DNA of 64,000 nt from Corinectria fuckeliana (GCA_019137255.1 WPDH01000318.1:39446-103445), one strand, 5' to 3'; shown: positions 20,696-32,726, counted from the stretch's first letter. Made by a program: numbers and translations. The notes: generated from the sequence alone by a model not told the origin.

Positions 20696-22322
20696 TCATG
20701 TTAGACTCAAAGACTTCCAACCAGGACGAAAACTGTACGTACTGCTCCTTCCCACGTAGTGACCCACGCCCTTAAACTCCATGAGCGTCAGGTTGTCCAC
20801 CGTCTTGTAGGCACCAGCCGTGATGGCCTCATATGGGGCATCCTCATCCTTGTCGCCGTCACGCTCGCGGGGTATCGATAGCGTCTTCCATTTGGCCGAC
20901 GTGAAATTCTTCTGGCCGTCCCACTCGATGCCCTCCGCAATTCTGCGCAGGCCGATGCTGTTGGCGACGAGACCTAAGGCATAAGTTAGCAAGTTATTCG
21001 AAATAAATTAGGCCTGAGGGGACATACCGGCATCACCGCCCAGGATCACAGTCCGGAGGCCGGCCTTCACAATCGTCTCGAGGTTGGGGAGAGACGACCG
21101 GATCACTAGATCAGGTTAGCAATTATGAGAGCAGGGGAACTAGCTGTTACATACCATCCTGGCTGTCCCAGAACTTGTTGTAGACCTGCAGGTTGAAGGG
21201 CTCGTAGGAGATCTTGCCCTTGTTGATCTTGCCACCCGTGATGCCCATCTTCTTCTGGACGCTGCTCTTGTTCAGCCACTGGGCCTCTGAGCTTTTATGG
21301 AGCACATAGAGGTCATTCCTGAACGAGTACGCCTCACGCGGCATGCGCAGATCGTACTGGTCAACGTAGTGGTCCGCCCTGCCGCCGCTGGTGAGGTTCT
21401 TCCAGAGCTCTCTGGCCTCCTGAACTTCCTCCTTGCAGTCCTTGTAGATGTTCTTTCCGCACTCGTTCCAGCGCTTCTCGTAGTTCTTGGTGAACTCCTT
21501 GGTAAGGTTGGCGCGTTCCTCGTTGGTGATGGCTACCTTGTAGAGGTTGGTGTTGGAGTATTCGATGGCGGCCTTGTGCTGCAGCGTGAGGTCCAGGCGC
21601 GGGCTGTCCAGACCGAAGCTGGTGAGCCAGATCCTGTTGTACCGGCCGGGACACTTCTTCTTCTTGTCGCACTCCTCGTTCTTCTTGATGATGTTGACTG
21701 CGAGTGAGGTCGCAAGGCGGGCACCATAGTCGACGCCCCAGATACCGATGTCCTTGCGGCGGTAGGAAGGAAACGTGAACACGAACTTCTGGAGAAACTC
21801 GGCCAGGTACTCGGTGGCCGCCTCGGTGGAGTCGATGTACGACTTTCCCTTGCTGAAGCCGACGTCGACAGGCGAGTCCACGTAGAGAACGTCGGCCCGG
21901 TCGTTCAAGCTGAACCTGTTCTTGGTCGGGCTACCCTTGCCCTTCTTGATCTTGCAGGGGCCAGAACCATCGAGCATGTGGTAGGAAGCGGCCATGCCAG
22001 GGCCGCCTCCAAGATAAATGATGAGGCTGGGGTTAATCGTGGTCTTCCGAGCCTCGAAGAAATGGAACCACATCTTGGCCTTCTCGTCTAAATCATTAGG
22101 TTAGCCTTGGCCTTGAGGACTCGAGAGTAAGGTTAGGGTCCAAAATTGGAGGGACTCACTTTTTTCGCCGACCTTGATGAAGCCCACGTGGTTGGGCACG
22201 TTCTTCGTCTTTTCGCAAAGCCGGGAGTCGTTGACGTACTGCCCGTACTTGGTCTCGACGAGCTTTACGGCCGAGGTGCAGATTGCAACCAGGGCGAGGA
22301 CTGGGAGGACTAACGGACGCAT
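20696..22322 (-). CDS. Serine carboxypeptidase-like (S10 family) pseudoenzyme, secreted
   Basis: Four exons, 22322-22160, 22087-21155, 21105-21028 and 20973-20696, give 483 aa. A signal peptide is present (MRPLVLPVLALVAICTSA). The body follows the S10 carboxypeptidase order: substrate/oxyanion segment SLIIYLGGGPGMAAS in place of the usual Asn-Gly-Gly-Pro-Gly-Cys-Ser; VLYVDSPVDVGFS; the nucleophile elbow as GVDYGAR, where the catalytic Ser of Gly-Glu-Ser-Tyr is Asp; the acid region VILGGDAGLVANSIG, restored across the last intron; and the His region FKGVGHYV. Thus Asp and His remain but the nucleophile is gone, so peptidase activity is not expected. The last 18 residues look shifted: one base up in frame after GHYVG the DNA encodes a family-like C-terminus KEQYVQFSSWLEVFE and stops at 20676-20678. 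Either a one-base deletion, a sequencing error, or the current stop is real. Confidence 0.8.
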
Positions 22323-22334
22323 GACGACGATTGG

Positions 22335-22376
22335 GGAGGACGGAGGACGGAGGACGGAGGACAGAGGACGGAGGAC
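22335..22376. repeat. 7-bp tandem repeat in leader of carboxypeptidase-like gene
   Basis: Six units of GGAGGAC (one reads AGAGGAC) directly upstream of the start codon of the minus-strand gene. In the gene's sense they are pyrimidine-rich (GTCCTCC), as in a CT-rich leader. Confidence 0.8.
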
Positions 22377-23748
22377 GAGAAACGGGAAACGGGACACGGG
22401 TGATAGAGGACGCAGGATAGGTCCTAAGTGCTAAGCTATTAAAGGGTCAAAGTCAGCTATTGAGGATTAGGTAGTGAAAGTTGGATATGGAGGGTAAGGT
22501 GTTGGATCAAAATGTTGGGACAGCGTGAGGATGGCGAGTGATGTGAGATGTAGAGAAAAATGGGTTGAAGAAGAGAGAGGCTAGTAGCACTATATGTATT
22601 GTTCTATTGTAGCTTTCTCCGAAATGCTCCGGTGATGGATGACCTTGATGTTGCGTATAACCTGGATGGTTGAGGTATGACCACCTAAACGGATTGGCCT
22701 TCTAACATACTGGAAGAAACAGACTCTGCACTCTCCACTCCTGGCAGGGCAAACTGTGAGATTGTTAAAACGAACCTTTGGCTAGCCATACTAGAAGAGT
22801 GCATGCTGACGGAGCAACCGCTTCGACAGCCCATTTCTGTCTGTTCCGTGGCCTAGAATGGAGGCTCGTTTACGCTTCGAGGAAGGTATGCAGACCTCAA
22901 TGGATGATATCAATGCGATGCAAATTGGCCAAGTCATTAAAATATAGTTATTGTGTTTTATGGTACTGGGCATAGTACCTTGTCGTGGGTTTTTGTGTGC
23001 TACGTACTGCGTTGCTTTTCACCATCTAAAAAGATATTGAGTAAGGCCTATTTAGCCTCCCCCCCCCAAAAAAAAAGAACAGCAACGATGCTGTTAGGAA
23101 GTAATACTAATCACGTATATGCAAACCCCGTTTCCAGGAGGAGTCTTTTAGATAGAGAGATCCCCACAGGTTCTAGATATCGATGGAAAAGAGCAAACCC
23201 CGACGCAGCAAAGTTACCAAGTGCTGTCATGGTCTTAGGCGGCATGTGTGGTAAGAATACTGCACGTATCTAAGGAGACACCGACAATTTATAGAGATAC
23301 TGACACATCCGTCCGTGTGCCATCTTTATCCATACTGGAGGCCGGAGGCAGACGCGAGGAGCCGGCAGAGGTAGGCGGGTCATCGGGAGTCGGGAGTCTT
23401 GGCATTTGCGGAGATATTAGTGCTAACCCGGAATCAGCTTTAGATAGAGACAGCCCCGAGCTATAGTCTAGATACTTGTAGCCCCGTCCGGCAATTACAT
23501 CATCTCGTCGTCTTCACAAGTGGCTTTCCTGTGGAATCATCGATTCGACGCTTTACTAAGTCTGCTTGCCCTCGCTTCCGCTCTTGGTGTGTCTAGCCCA
23601 TGGCAATGAGAACCTCAGTGAGAGTGTCGGGCATCCTCCAAGGCACAGCACGGCGCTCAACATGTTGGTCTCTCTCGTCATTCTCGTCATGTCGTGGATT
23701 CCGTCGCTAAACAGGGAATCAGATCTTCGAGTCGCCACCTCTCAACTA
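22377..23748. other. Intergenic, divergent promoters, no supported gene
   Basis: Separates the carboxypeptidase-like gene (minus) from the DUF924 gene (plus). A C9-A10 homopolymer pair lies at about 23056-23076. Short frames here have no domain. The region around 23566-23748 is open in frame with the DUF924 gene and could hold its true start at 23662 or 23689. Confidence 0.45.
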
Positions 23749-24709
23749 ATGACGCCGGCCGTTTCGAACCCTCCGTTTGTGTCTGTATCAAGATCACGAC
23801 TGTCAGATTTCGCGTCCTTTGCTGCGGCGACAGCACCGGCCCGTGACAGCGTGGCTTCCCAAGGACAGAAGAAAGACCCGAGTGTTCTTGCGCAACATCT
23901 CACTCCAGCGTTTTTTCGAGACCTGCGGGAGTTCTGGTTTGAGCACCTGGAGCATGATGATGACTTTGTCATGCCCAAGCAGGCCCATGCCCGCCGGTGG
24001 TTCATGGGCGGCAAGGAACTCGACGACATATGCGTGCAAGTCTTCCCTGGCTGCCCAGGTATAGAAGTAAAGGGGGATTGCTCACGTATCCATGTCTAGT
24101 GAACGATTCGCGCCAGCCCTCGAGGCAATACGAGACTCTGGTGCAACCACGGGCGAAGACATCCTGAGCATCGCCCAGCCGCGCGGGCCCCTTGACTGGC
24201 TGAGCGTCGTGCTCCTCCTGGACCAGATCCCACGCAACTGCTACCGCGGCGCGGAGTCGCACGTCGTCTTCGCCTTCTTCGACCCGATGGCGCAGCAAGT
24301 GGCCCTCGCCGCGCTGCAGCAGGGCATGCCGGAGCAGACCCCCGAGACGCGGTGGCGCTTCGCGTACCGCAGCTGGTTCTACATGCCGCTGATGCACTCG
24401 GAGTCGGCGGCGCGGCACGAAAAGTGCGTCGAGGGGTTCGCGCTGCTCGCCGACGACGTCGAGAGCCTAGCGGAGGGGCCGAGTGCTCCGGACGCGGGCG
24501 AGCTCGAGAGGAGGGCGAGGGAAGTCGTGCGGCGGGACGCGGAGGCGGCCAAGGGCGTGGCTGAGACGTATGTCGCGTTCGAGAAGAAGCATGCGGATAT
24601 CATCAAGCAGTTTGGGCGGTATCCGCACCGGAACAGGGCGCTGGGTCGGGAGACGACGGCGGCGGAGACGGAGTATCTGGAGAATGGGGGAGAGACGTTT
24701 GGAGGATGA
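23749..24709 (+). CDS. DUF924 family protein
   Basis: Two exons, 23749-24035 and 24100-24709, give 298 aa. The intron starts with GC (GCAAGT), not GT, and ends TCTAG; with it the protein reads DDICVERFAPALEAI, which is how this family continues, whereas no GT donor nearby gives an open frame with the conserved segment. The domain begins near FFRDLREFWFEHLE, contains RWF, the conserved core DWLSVVLLLDQIPRNCYRG, the YRSWFYMPLMHSE motif and ends with KQFGRYPHRNRALGRE. These Asp/Gln/Arg/Asn and His positions are typical of DUF924, a bacterial and fungal family of unknown biochemical role. The first ~45 residues are Ser/Arg/Ala-rich and could target mitochondria. Other in-frame ATGs at 23662 and 23689 would add a hydrophobic N-terminus. 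Confidence 0.85.
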
Positions 24710-25499
24710 GCTGGTCTTGTACACTGTTGGATATAAATCCACAGGTTAGATGATGTAACCTTCTGCTTCGGTCGCACGCGAATGGATGCATCCCATGCCA
24801 TCATGTTTACTCATTCATTCATCCATCAGTCTAGTTCCGAGGCCACCCACCACATCCCCATTCCTGACGGAAGTGCTAATCACAGCAGCCACCTGCCACC
24901 CAACTAACCCCTACCTCATCCATCACAGGGCAGATCTCTAGATGGGTACAGAATGCGGGGGAGTCCAGTGTCTAGATAGGCCCCTAGAAGCTCAACTTGG
25001 CTGATTCCGTTTCTGAAGCCGGGCCCACTACCTATCTAACCGTTAGACACCCGCCGCGACTCCCATGGCGGCAGGTTTCCAGTGGCTGGATGCTTCCATC
25101 TACAGGGGACGAGACGCTTAACAGCCACCAAACTCTCGTCGGATTGCCGTGGCACGGCATAGCACAGCCTATCATCTTGAGCAATCCTGGGACGGCACAG
25201 TCCCAGCACGGGGCATTGGAGGCAGAGGGGACCTTGAGATATATACAACAGGCTCATCGTATTCGGGAAATGCCTTTCTAGTTTCTCCAGAGATGCTCGG
25301 CCCCCGTACTAGATGTGACCCTCTTAGCCCAGGTGTCCAATTGTAGGTCAACCGGCTGTTCCATGTTTACCTACCTACCCTCCGACATCCTCCGTCTCCT
25401 CCTTCTGCATCGCTTCCCTCCCTTGTTTACTTTTTACTCTACCTCCGCCATCGACAAACGCCGTCGCATGCTTCGTACAGCACAGATACATCAATCGCA
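24710..25499. other. Intergenic, no supported gene
   Basis: 3' flank of the DUF924 gene and pyrimidine-rich promoter side of the next gene. Short CATTCATTCATCCATC runs near 24810. No coding or RNA feature recognised. Confidence 0.5.
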
Positions 25500-26417
25500 A
25501 TGGTCAGCACACGCGCATCCTCCCGGGCCACCAGCGCCGCCCCGGAATCGACTCCTCCACCTCCGGATCCAGCATCGGCGCCAGCGTCAGCACTACCGGC
25601 GACTCCAGCGACGTCGCGCCGCCGCAGCGTCGCCAGCAAGCGGATCTCCTCCGGCACCAGCAAGAAGCAACGCCCGGGACGGCCCTCGACCGCCACGGAC
25701 GCCTGGGCGCACACCCCGACCGCCCTGACGCTCCTCTGGCTCGCCGTCTCCGTGCCCCTCGTCGTCTGGGACACGGGCTACATCCTCGGCCGCCCGCACA
25801 CCTTCGAGGGCGGCCGCCTGCACTGGCCGCTCTGGGTGCCCTACCGCCTGTACGCCCAGATCGACCACATCTACAGCCGCCGCGCCTGGGACGCCGACAA
25901 CGGCTTCTCCGGCGCCCAGGGCGCCCTCAACGCCGTCGAGTGCCTGCTGTACCTCGTCTACCTGTGGCTGTTCCTGTCGCGTGCCCGGCCCGCCGCTGCG
26001 GACGCCCGCCGCTCGCTCGGGGGTCGTCGCGGCGCCTTGGCTGTGCTCGTGGGCTTCAGCGCCGCCGTCATGACCTTGAGCAAGACTGTGCTTTACTGTA
26101 CGTCAGATGCAACTGGATGACCCTCGTTTTGGTTTATGAGTATCACAAACTAAACCCCGTGCCCTCGCAAATACAGTTGCGAACGAGTACTACAGCGGAT
26201 ACGACAACATTGGCCACAACACCGCCCGCGATCTCCTCACCCTCTGGCTCCTCCCCAAGTAAGCTCCATCCCCACCGTCCACCAATTACAAGTCCAGGCC
26301 TCACATGCTCTCTCCTCTAGTGGCCCTTGGATCATCGTCCCAGCCTACATGGTATACTCGCTGGGCGGTAACATCCTCGACGGGCTAGCCCTGGCATCAG
26401 GCCCCTCCAGCAAATAG
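25500..26417 (+). CDS. Four-TM membrane protein, EXPERA/emopamil-binding-like
   Basis: Three exons, 25500-26097, 26177-26258 and 26321-26417, give 258 aa, all junctions GT-AG and in frame. Residues 1-65 are a Ser/Pro/Ala/Arg-rich, probably cytosolic, tail. Four hydrophobic segments follow: around LTLLWLAVSVPLVVWDTGYIL, VECLLYLVYLWLFL, ALAVLVGFSAAVMTLSKTVLYF and GPWIIVPAYMVYSLG. The arrangement of four segments with Trp-Asp-Thr and Asn-Ala-Val-Glu-Cys acidic residues, and the NEYYSG ... LLTLWLLPNGPWI ending, resemble fungal proteins with an EXPERA (emopamil-binding, sterol isomerase-like) fold. This is a family-level guess from layout; sterol isomerase activity should not be assumed. Likely in the endoplasmic reticulum membrane. 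Confidence 0.75.
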
Positions 26418-27036
26418 GGCCGGCCGTTGCGACCGACATCTGCACTGGCGTTATGGCGGGACATTCTCTGTACTTGATGTTTGACGCGTTGTCATGAGGG
26501 GTTTCGCGTGGGCTGGCGAGGCATGAGACATGAATTGCGGTGAGAAGGCTGGGCGTTTGAAGCCACTCCTACCAAGTGCATCTACTACATTGATACCCAA
26601 GTCCAAACCGCACTTGGCACCGCAGCATAGGCAGTTTTAACGACGTCACGGTCACACACAGCATCCGAGCTAGGCTTGGGTTTGAAGTATGACTTATACA
26701 TAGTATACGGTTTTCGTATTTCTCCAACCTCCGTCTCTCGGTAAAGGCCGAGCAAGGATGAATGTAGTCGGTGAAGTCGGATGGCTCTAACATAACAAAT
26801 GACGATGTCGTCTAGCCATATGCAGTCGTTTGCGGCAAAGAAAAACAAAATAGGGGGGTATCAGACGAGATGTAACTCGAGAAAAAAGAATGCGAGGAAC
26901 AGCAACGCGAAAGGAAAGTCATGAACGAGAACGAGTGTGGCGGGCAGCATCCATGTCCCCTATGCTTCTCCACGCCTCCACGTCTCCAGACCACCTCCTT
27001 TGGGTGGTTTAGTTTAGGTTGTTGGTTAGGTTTGCT
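26418..27036. other. Intergenic between convergent genes
   Basis: 3' flanks of the EXPERA-like gene (plus) and of the 865-aa protein gene (minus). No feature seen. Confidence 0.5.
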
Positions 27037-29765
27037 TCACCTCATATCCGTCAGCCCGCCCAGTTCGGCATACTGCTCCCACCCGGGCGACTCGTCGCGA
27101 CGGAGCACCTCCAGCGCGTCGGGGTCCATGAAGGCCTGCATCGCCGTCCAGTCGGGGTCCTCGGTGACAATGTACGGCTCCCCGTCGCCGTCGGACATCT
27201 CCGCCACGGCTGCGTCGGGCTCCTCGACGTGGCCCTTCCGGCGCAGCTCCGGGAGCAGCAGGTTGTGACGCGTGAGGGACCGCGGCAGCGGCGGGAGCGG
27301 GTGGCTGAGCCTGAAGGAGCTCGCGCGTTGCGGCAGCGGAGGAGGGTGCTGCTCGGCCACGTTGTCGTTGCCGTTGTCGTCGTTGCCGTCGTCGTCGTAG
27401 GCGTCGTTGACAGCCTTGGGACTCTCGGAGAAGATGGTGCTCATGGGGCGTCGCTTCGGGACGCGGGCGGAGACGGACCGCGCAACCATGGAGACGACCT
27501 CGCGACGCTTCTGGCGCCGAGCCTTGGACTTCTGCTTCTGCGGTATGGGCTTCTGCGGTATGGGAAAGTACGCCATCGGCAGCGGCGGCGAGTCCACCGG
27601 CGAATCTATCGTGTCGACTCTGCTTTCCATGCTCTCGGGCGAGGACCCTCCTCGGCCATGTGTCGTAGATCGAGCCAAGTCACTCAGCTCAGGCCAGGTA
27701 ATGGTCTCCATGCACGGGGCGTCCACCTCCAGGCTTACGTGGTTGGTTCCGTTGCCGTAGCCGTGGATTACGATTTCGTGATGTGTTGGCCGAACAGGCC
27801 CCGGCGCCGTCTGTGGCGGTGTGTTGGGCGCTGTCTTGAACATCCGCATGGAGCGTCTGATAGTGGACGAGCGGCTCAGTGCGAGCGAGAATGAGTTGGA
27901 GCGCGCGGGTAGGAAAGGCTGTGCCGAGTCCCGTCGGTCCTTGGGCGGCTCTCTGTGTGTAAGAGCGAAGTAGTCGATGTCGGGCTTAATCTCAATCTTT
28001 CCAGGCGACTCGGCAAGACAGTCGTCCTCCTGGAAGATGAGGTTGGTGCTGCTCGCGAACAGCTCCGTCTGGCGGCGCAACATGCGCTCCATCTCGCGCG
28101 TCTTCTTCCACGGCGGGACGTTGGCCGTAGACACGGCAAGGCTATAGTGCGCCTCGTCGCAGCCCTGCTCTGCCGCCTCGGGCGTGTGGGTGGCGCTGCG
28201 GAGGACCTGGTAGACGGCGTAGACCAGGATCCATCGCACCTTGCGGGCGTCGACCAGCGACACCTTCTCCAGCCTGTCGGCCTTGTTGGGCGAGATGATG
28301 GACTCCTCCTCGAAGCGCCTGTACGCCCCGACGAGGTCGTTCTGGGCAACGCCGGGCTTCATCATGTTGGACGCCTTGATCAGCCCCGCGTGCGCCGTGA
28401 CGCGCCGGTCCGACCTCAGCCGGTCGCGGCCGGGCAGCCAGGCCAGGGCCATGCGGCGGGACGACGACGAGGAGCCCGACAGGTCTGGGACCAGTGGTAG
28501 CGGGTGGACGAGGGTCGCGAAATCGTGGCGGACGTCGAAGGCGTGGACGAGCTGGATAGTGCAGATGCCCCCATACGCCGTGGTGGGCATTGTCCGCGAC
28601 GACGTGTACTGGTCGTCCACCAGCAGGTCGTACAGGGCTTCGAAGTCCTCCCTCATGGTGCGGAAGACGCCGGCGTCGAAGAAGTCGTGTCCGGGATCGG
28701 CGGTGCTGGGCGGGTAGTAGCCCAGCTTCGTCGTGTAGAACGAGAGGAGGAAGCTGCGGAAGCGCTCGAGGTGTGCGCGGGCGCCCTCGGAGACGCTCAG
28801 GTGCGCCTCGGAGAGCTCGTCGTCGAGAAACGTCTTGAGCATGTTGGAGGAGTCGCGGAGCCTGGTTTCCATCTCAGTCCGGGCTCGTCGGATGAGTTTG
28901 CGTGACTCCGCGGTGAGGAACTGTGCCGTGTCAGTCGGTGGCCACTCCTCGACGCCCCCGCCACGATATCAAATGTCAGGACGTACCTGAAACTCGGTGC
29001 TCCCCAGCAGCTGCTCGCTCATCCCGACGCAGTGGGCAAACGCCTTCGTGTAGAGATCTCCCATCTGGAAGAGCTCTGCCAGGTGCAGCATAGCCAAGGC
29101 GTGGTTGGGCTGGTTGGCCATGTCCAAATAGCCTTCCTCGTCGAAATAGTCCATCATGTCCGCGACGTTATCCTCGACACCGGACCGAAACTCGTGCATG
29201 CTGTGGAGAAGCGCAACAACGGCGCCGCCCAAGCTCTTGCCGACCATGGATCGCCGGAAGACCCATGCGAGCAGATTCCGCGTCGCCACGTGGTACTGGA
29301 AGGCCTGCGACCTGTCCGCCGTCGGGGGGGCCGGGATATACAGGTCGACTCTCTGGTCGGGGTTCTTGCGGCTCCATTTGGTGAACTCGCCGACGGTTGG
29401 CGTCTCGATGCCTTCCCAGGCGATGAAGCGTTCGATGAGCGGGTAGCATTTCGCCTCGAGCAGAGTCGGCAGGTGTATCTTGAAGGACGGGCCTCGTCGG
29501 GACTCGCCTTTTCCGTACAGGTGAACCAGGCAGTTTCCGTTCCGAAACCACAGCTCGGGGTCCTGCAGAGTGCCGTGGTCAGAAGATAGACTATGGTAGT
29601 TGAGATACGATGTGCCCGCGGACTTACTCGTCGCAGGTGGTCCCAGTCGGCGCAGCTTCTCGCAGCGCCATCCCACCGTTTGATCAATGGGTTCTGCGGA
29701 GTGACTCTCGCGTCCACGAATTCTCCAAACCTCCTCGTCCTAGCGCTCCTCCTCGAGCTCGCCAT
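27037..29765 (-). CDS. Large uncharacterised fungal protein (possibly DUF8004-like), 865 aa
   Basis: Three exons, 29765-29628, 29562-28987 and 28920-27037, give 865 aa; both introns have GT-AG ends and phase 0. The N-terminal domain reads DPELWFRNGNCLVHLYGKG followed by RRGPSFKIHLPTLL, a pattern I associate with the fungal DUF8004 family, but only tentatively. Residues ~130-450 are helical-looking with HALAMLHLAELFQMGDLYTKA and KVRWILVYAVYQVLRSA segments. The C-terminal ~350 residues are polar, rich in Pro, Ser, Arg and Asp with several basic clusters (KQKSKARRQKRREVV) and a short Asp/Asn repeat (DDDGNDDNGNDN), so probably disordered; the basic cluster may be a nuclear localisation signal. 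No signal peptide or membrane segment. Function unknown. Confidence 0.8.
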
Positions 29766-32660
29766 GACAGCCCTCTTCCCACCTACGTGCCAGGATCGGA
29801 GAAGTTCGAATGGCCCGTCTGGCCCGTGGTGACAACCTCCGCAGTCGTGAAAGATGTACGTGCAGTCCGGCCGTGATCAGGCAGTAAAATCAAGAACAAA
29901 AAGAGGTGGGAAAAAAAGAGACGGTCCGACAACAGCTGCCGCGAACCGTATGGCACGGGCGGGATATGACAGGCTGGGCCTGCACGGTCGCCGTATCTCC
30001 CCTCGCCAAGCTCCTCCTTATCAACAGTGCAGTTGTGAAATAGCAACGGATGCAAAGCCGCAGCAGAAACAAGCTGGTGGAATCTCACACTCACAGAGGA
30101 GACGAGAAACTCTGCATCATGGACAACGAGACTGGCCCTCTCCCAGCCATTCGCGGGGATGAGGATGAGGATGAGCGAAAAGGCAACCGGGATTCCGTCA
30201 GTTTAAGATCAGAGGGCACTGGCGAGGGTCTCGAAGGCGCGCGATCGCCACGGACCGCTCAGGGGACAGGCCATGTTAATATTGCGTCCAGGCTATCTAG
30301 GTATCTACTAGGTATGTATCTGTAGAACCAAGGCCAAGCCCGACTGACTAGCTTAGGCTCAACCAGGTTCCCAGGTCCCGGTCCCGTCCAGCCAAGTTGG
30401 CAACCGATGAACCCAGCTTCTCAGAGGCTGGCAAGCTGGACAACGCCTCAGACCGTCGGAATTCGACCCGTGGTGACGGGGCCGCGCACCACAAGCTGTG
30501 AGACATTCGAAGCCAGTGTCTTGGCGCGGGCCCATTCATGTTCGTCCGGGGCGAGCGATCCCTGCAAGCAGCTGGGGCCGACCGCCTGAGGAGAGGAGCT
30601 GTCAAGAGAGAGTGCGTGAGGTGGCATGGCGATGAGGCTTGTTGATCACCATCATCGATCGACTGGGCAGAGCGTGACGGGGCTGTTTCCTTGGTGCTGA
30701 ATACTGGCTTCTGTCGTGCGTGGGCTGACAGAGGCATGAGGCCGAGAAGAGGGCATCCATCCACAGGCCAACCTTGGGAACAAGCAAATGCACATGTCCA
30801 GGTCTTCGCCTCTGATCCCAATACGCTTCAGTCCATATCCGTCCCAACATACGAGGTGCGTTCCGGCATGTGGCTAATAACCGTCGATCTGCAGAATGCA
30901 AAACAGTGAAACCACCGCTCAGTTCACGGCACTTGCTTGTCTCGATCGTCTCTGAGCGGTCTGTAATCTGCCTTCACTTAGCCTGCGGTCTAGCCAGAAC
31001 CCCCGGTCGATGGCTGCAGCAGCACCCATGCAGTCATACCATGTTTACAAAGCTATCCCACCACCTCAGCTTGTGCTATCCTCGTAAACACCACAGCCAA
31101 GTTTTTTCTTATTATTATCTTCCCTTAATCGAAGCGGGAATTGCATGATCCGGCGCGGCGAACAGCCTTGGCCTGCTGGCAATTTTGACGTAATTTCGTG
31201 CAACCGCACCCCCGCAAATCTCAATATGAAAATCGCCCGACCCATCCTCGTCCCCGGCGCAAATCATCCTCCCCTGTTGCGAGGGCATCATCACTGTGAC
31301 GTTATGTGACATTGGGATGGACGTGCGGAACCACGCAACCACGGTGTGCAAAGATCTGGATCAGTTTGCCCCGTCCGGCGGGTCTCGGAGCTGGTGGGAA
31401 CTGGGAATCCATGACACGGACGGCCAACCACTCAACCTCGATCATCGATAAGCTACATCTTGAATGAATATGTAGGTCTTGGCTGCATCTGTTCCGGGAT
31501 CGCGATCCTTTCGCTGGGAAAATGTAACCTCCTGCCTTGGACTCGTTGAGAATGCTTTGTTATCGTAGCTACAACTGCGTTCTCATCATGCCCTCCCTCG
31601 ACCTCCATGTTGCTCCTAATGCCCTAGCTAGCCCAGCCCAAGCTTCACCACGCTGACAAAACCCTCGGCAGCCAATTTCTTCAGGGGCTTTTATAGCCCG
31701 TTGGCAGATGGCTTGCGGTCTAGAGCTTAGGGGGCAAGGCTTGGCCAGCTTTAGCACTATTCATCCCGCCGGGTCTTCCGTTGTGGCACGCCCACTGCTC
31801 GTTGGTCGTCAGTTGTCGAGCAAAGCCGCTGTCATACAAGGCGCCGTCCCCATTATCAAGCCATGAGTTCATCAGCGAGTCACCGAGAAGAGATGAGAAG
31901 CCAAGAGTTCATCGCCCCGCCAAATGTCGTGCAGGTAACAAGCGCCTGGCAACACAGTAGCATGCCTCAGTTATTACTGATCAACATCAAATCCGGTATT
32001 GAAGATCCCGGAATCATTTTCTTCTACTCCGCATTGTACAATGATACGCTGTGGTATGCTACCTACCTAAATGACGTGCCTCTGTCTAACAACTGAACCA
32101 GCCATGCTCGGGGTTTTGGGAACCTAGGTGAATCCCCGTCTCGGACCTGCTCCGGGCCCTCTCGCCATGACAACCACCTCGCCGCCTCGGGAATCCTGTC
32201 AGTATCGTCCTGGGGAAATTAGAGACATTTCGCGCAGTCTCGTCTCACCACCAACATCGTCCCCTCATCCGGCTAGCCCTCCAAAGCTGCACCCCCACTC
32301 GGGACGCCACTGACTCGGAGGGATGTTAACGGTTTGTGGCTTCTCTTCACGCAGGCTGAGGTCATAGGGAAGCTCAGTCGGTGAAATAACGAGACAAGTC
32401 TCTCGATAGCTATGCTTGCTTTTGTCGCGGAATGCCCTTCTAAGAGACCAGTATAGCAACGATGCCATACTCACACAGGACTTTATATAGGATTGTTTAA
32501 ACTCTAGGCGGTGGCGCGCTGGCTTCTATTGCCTCACCCTGCTCCTGTTTATCTCCCACATTGTTCTCTGCATTTCTCAACCTATTTGCAAACAATTGCG
32601 CAGACCACTCAAACTCCATCTGTAAGAGGTTGCCGTATATATAAACCATTGTGAAGACTA
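29766..32660. other. 2.9-kb intergenic region, no supported gene
   Basis: The promoter of the 865-aa protein gene lies at its left edge. Frames at 30050-30325 (with a GATGAG repeat) and 31863-32096 have ATG starts but no domain, intron or bias. No RNA gene or terminal repeats recognised. Confidence 0.4.
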
Positions 32661-32708
32661 CTGTAGAGGCTGCTGTAAGGGCTGCTGTAGGGGCTGCTGT
32701 AGGGGTTG
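32661..32708. repeat. 12-bp minisatellite, four units
   Basis: Four head-to-tail units close to CTGTAGGGGCTG occupy 32661-32708, with one or two changes per unit, followed by a partial CTGCTGTAA. The repeat marks the left side of the decayed compartment. Confidence 0.85.
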
Positions 32709-32726
32709 CTGCTGTAAAAGAATTAT

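Noticed and set aside
27019..27894. 291-codon plus-strand frame
   Set aside because: Antisense to the last exon of the 865-aa protein gene; its composition (Val/Gly/Arg-rich) is that of a mirrored reading frame.
31863..32096. 77-codon plus-strand frame with ATG start
   Set aside because: Has no recognisable motif, no introns and no support from context; too short to call in gene-poor DNA.
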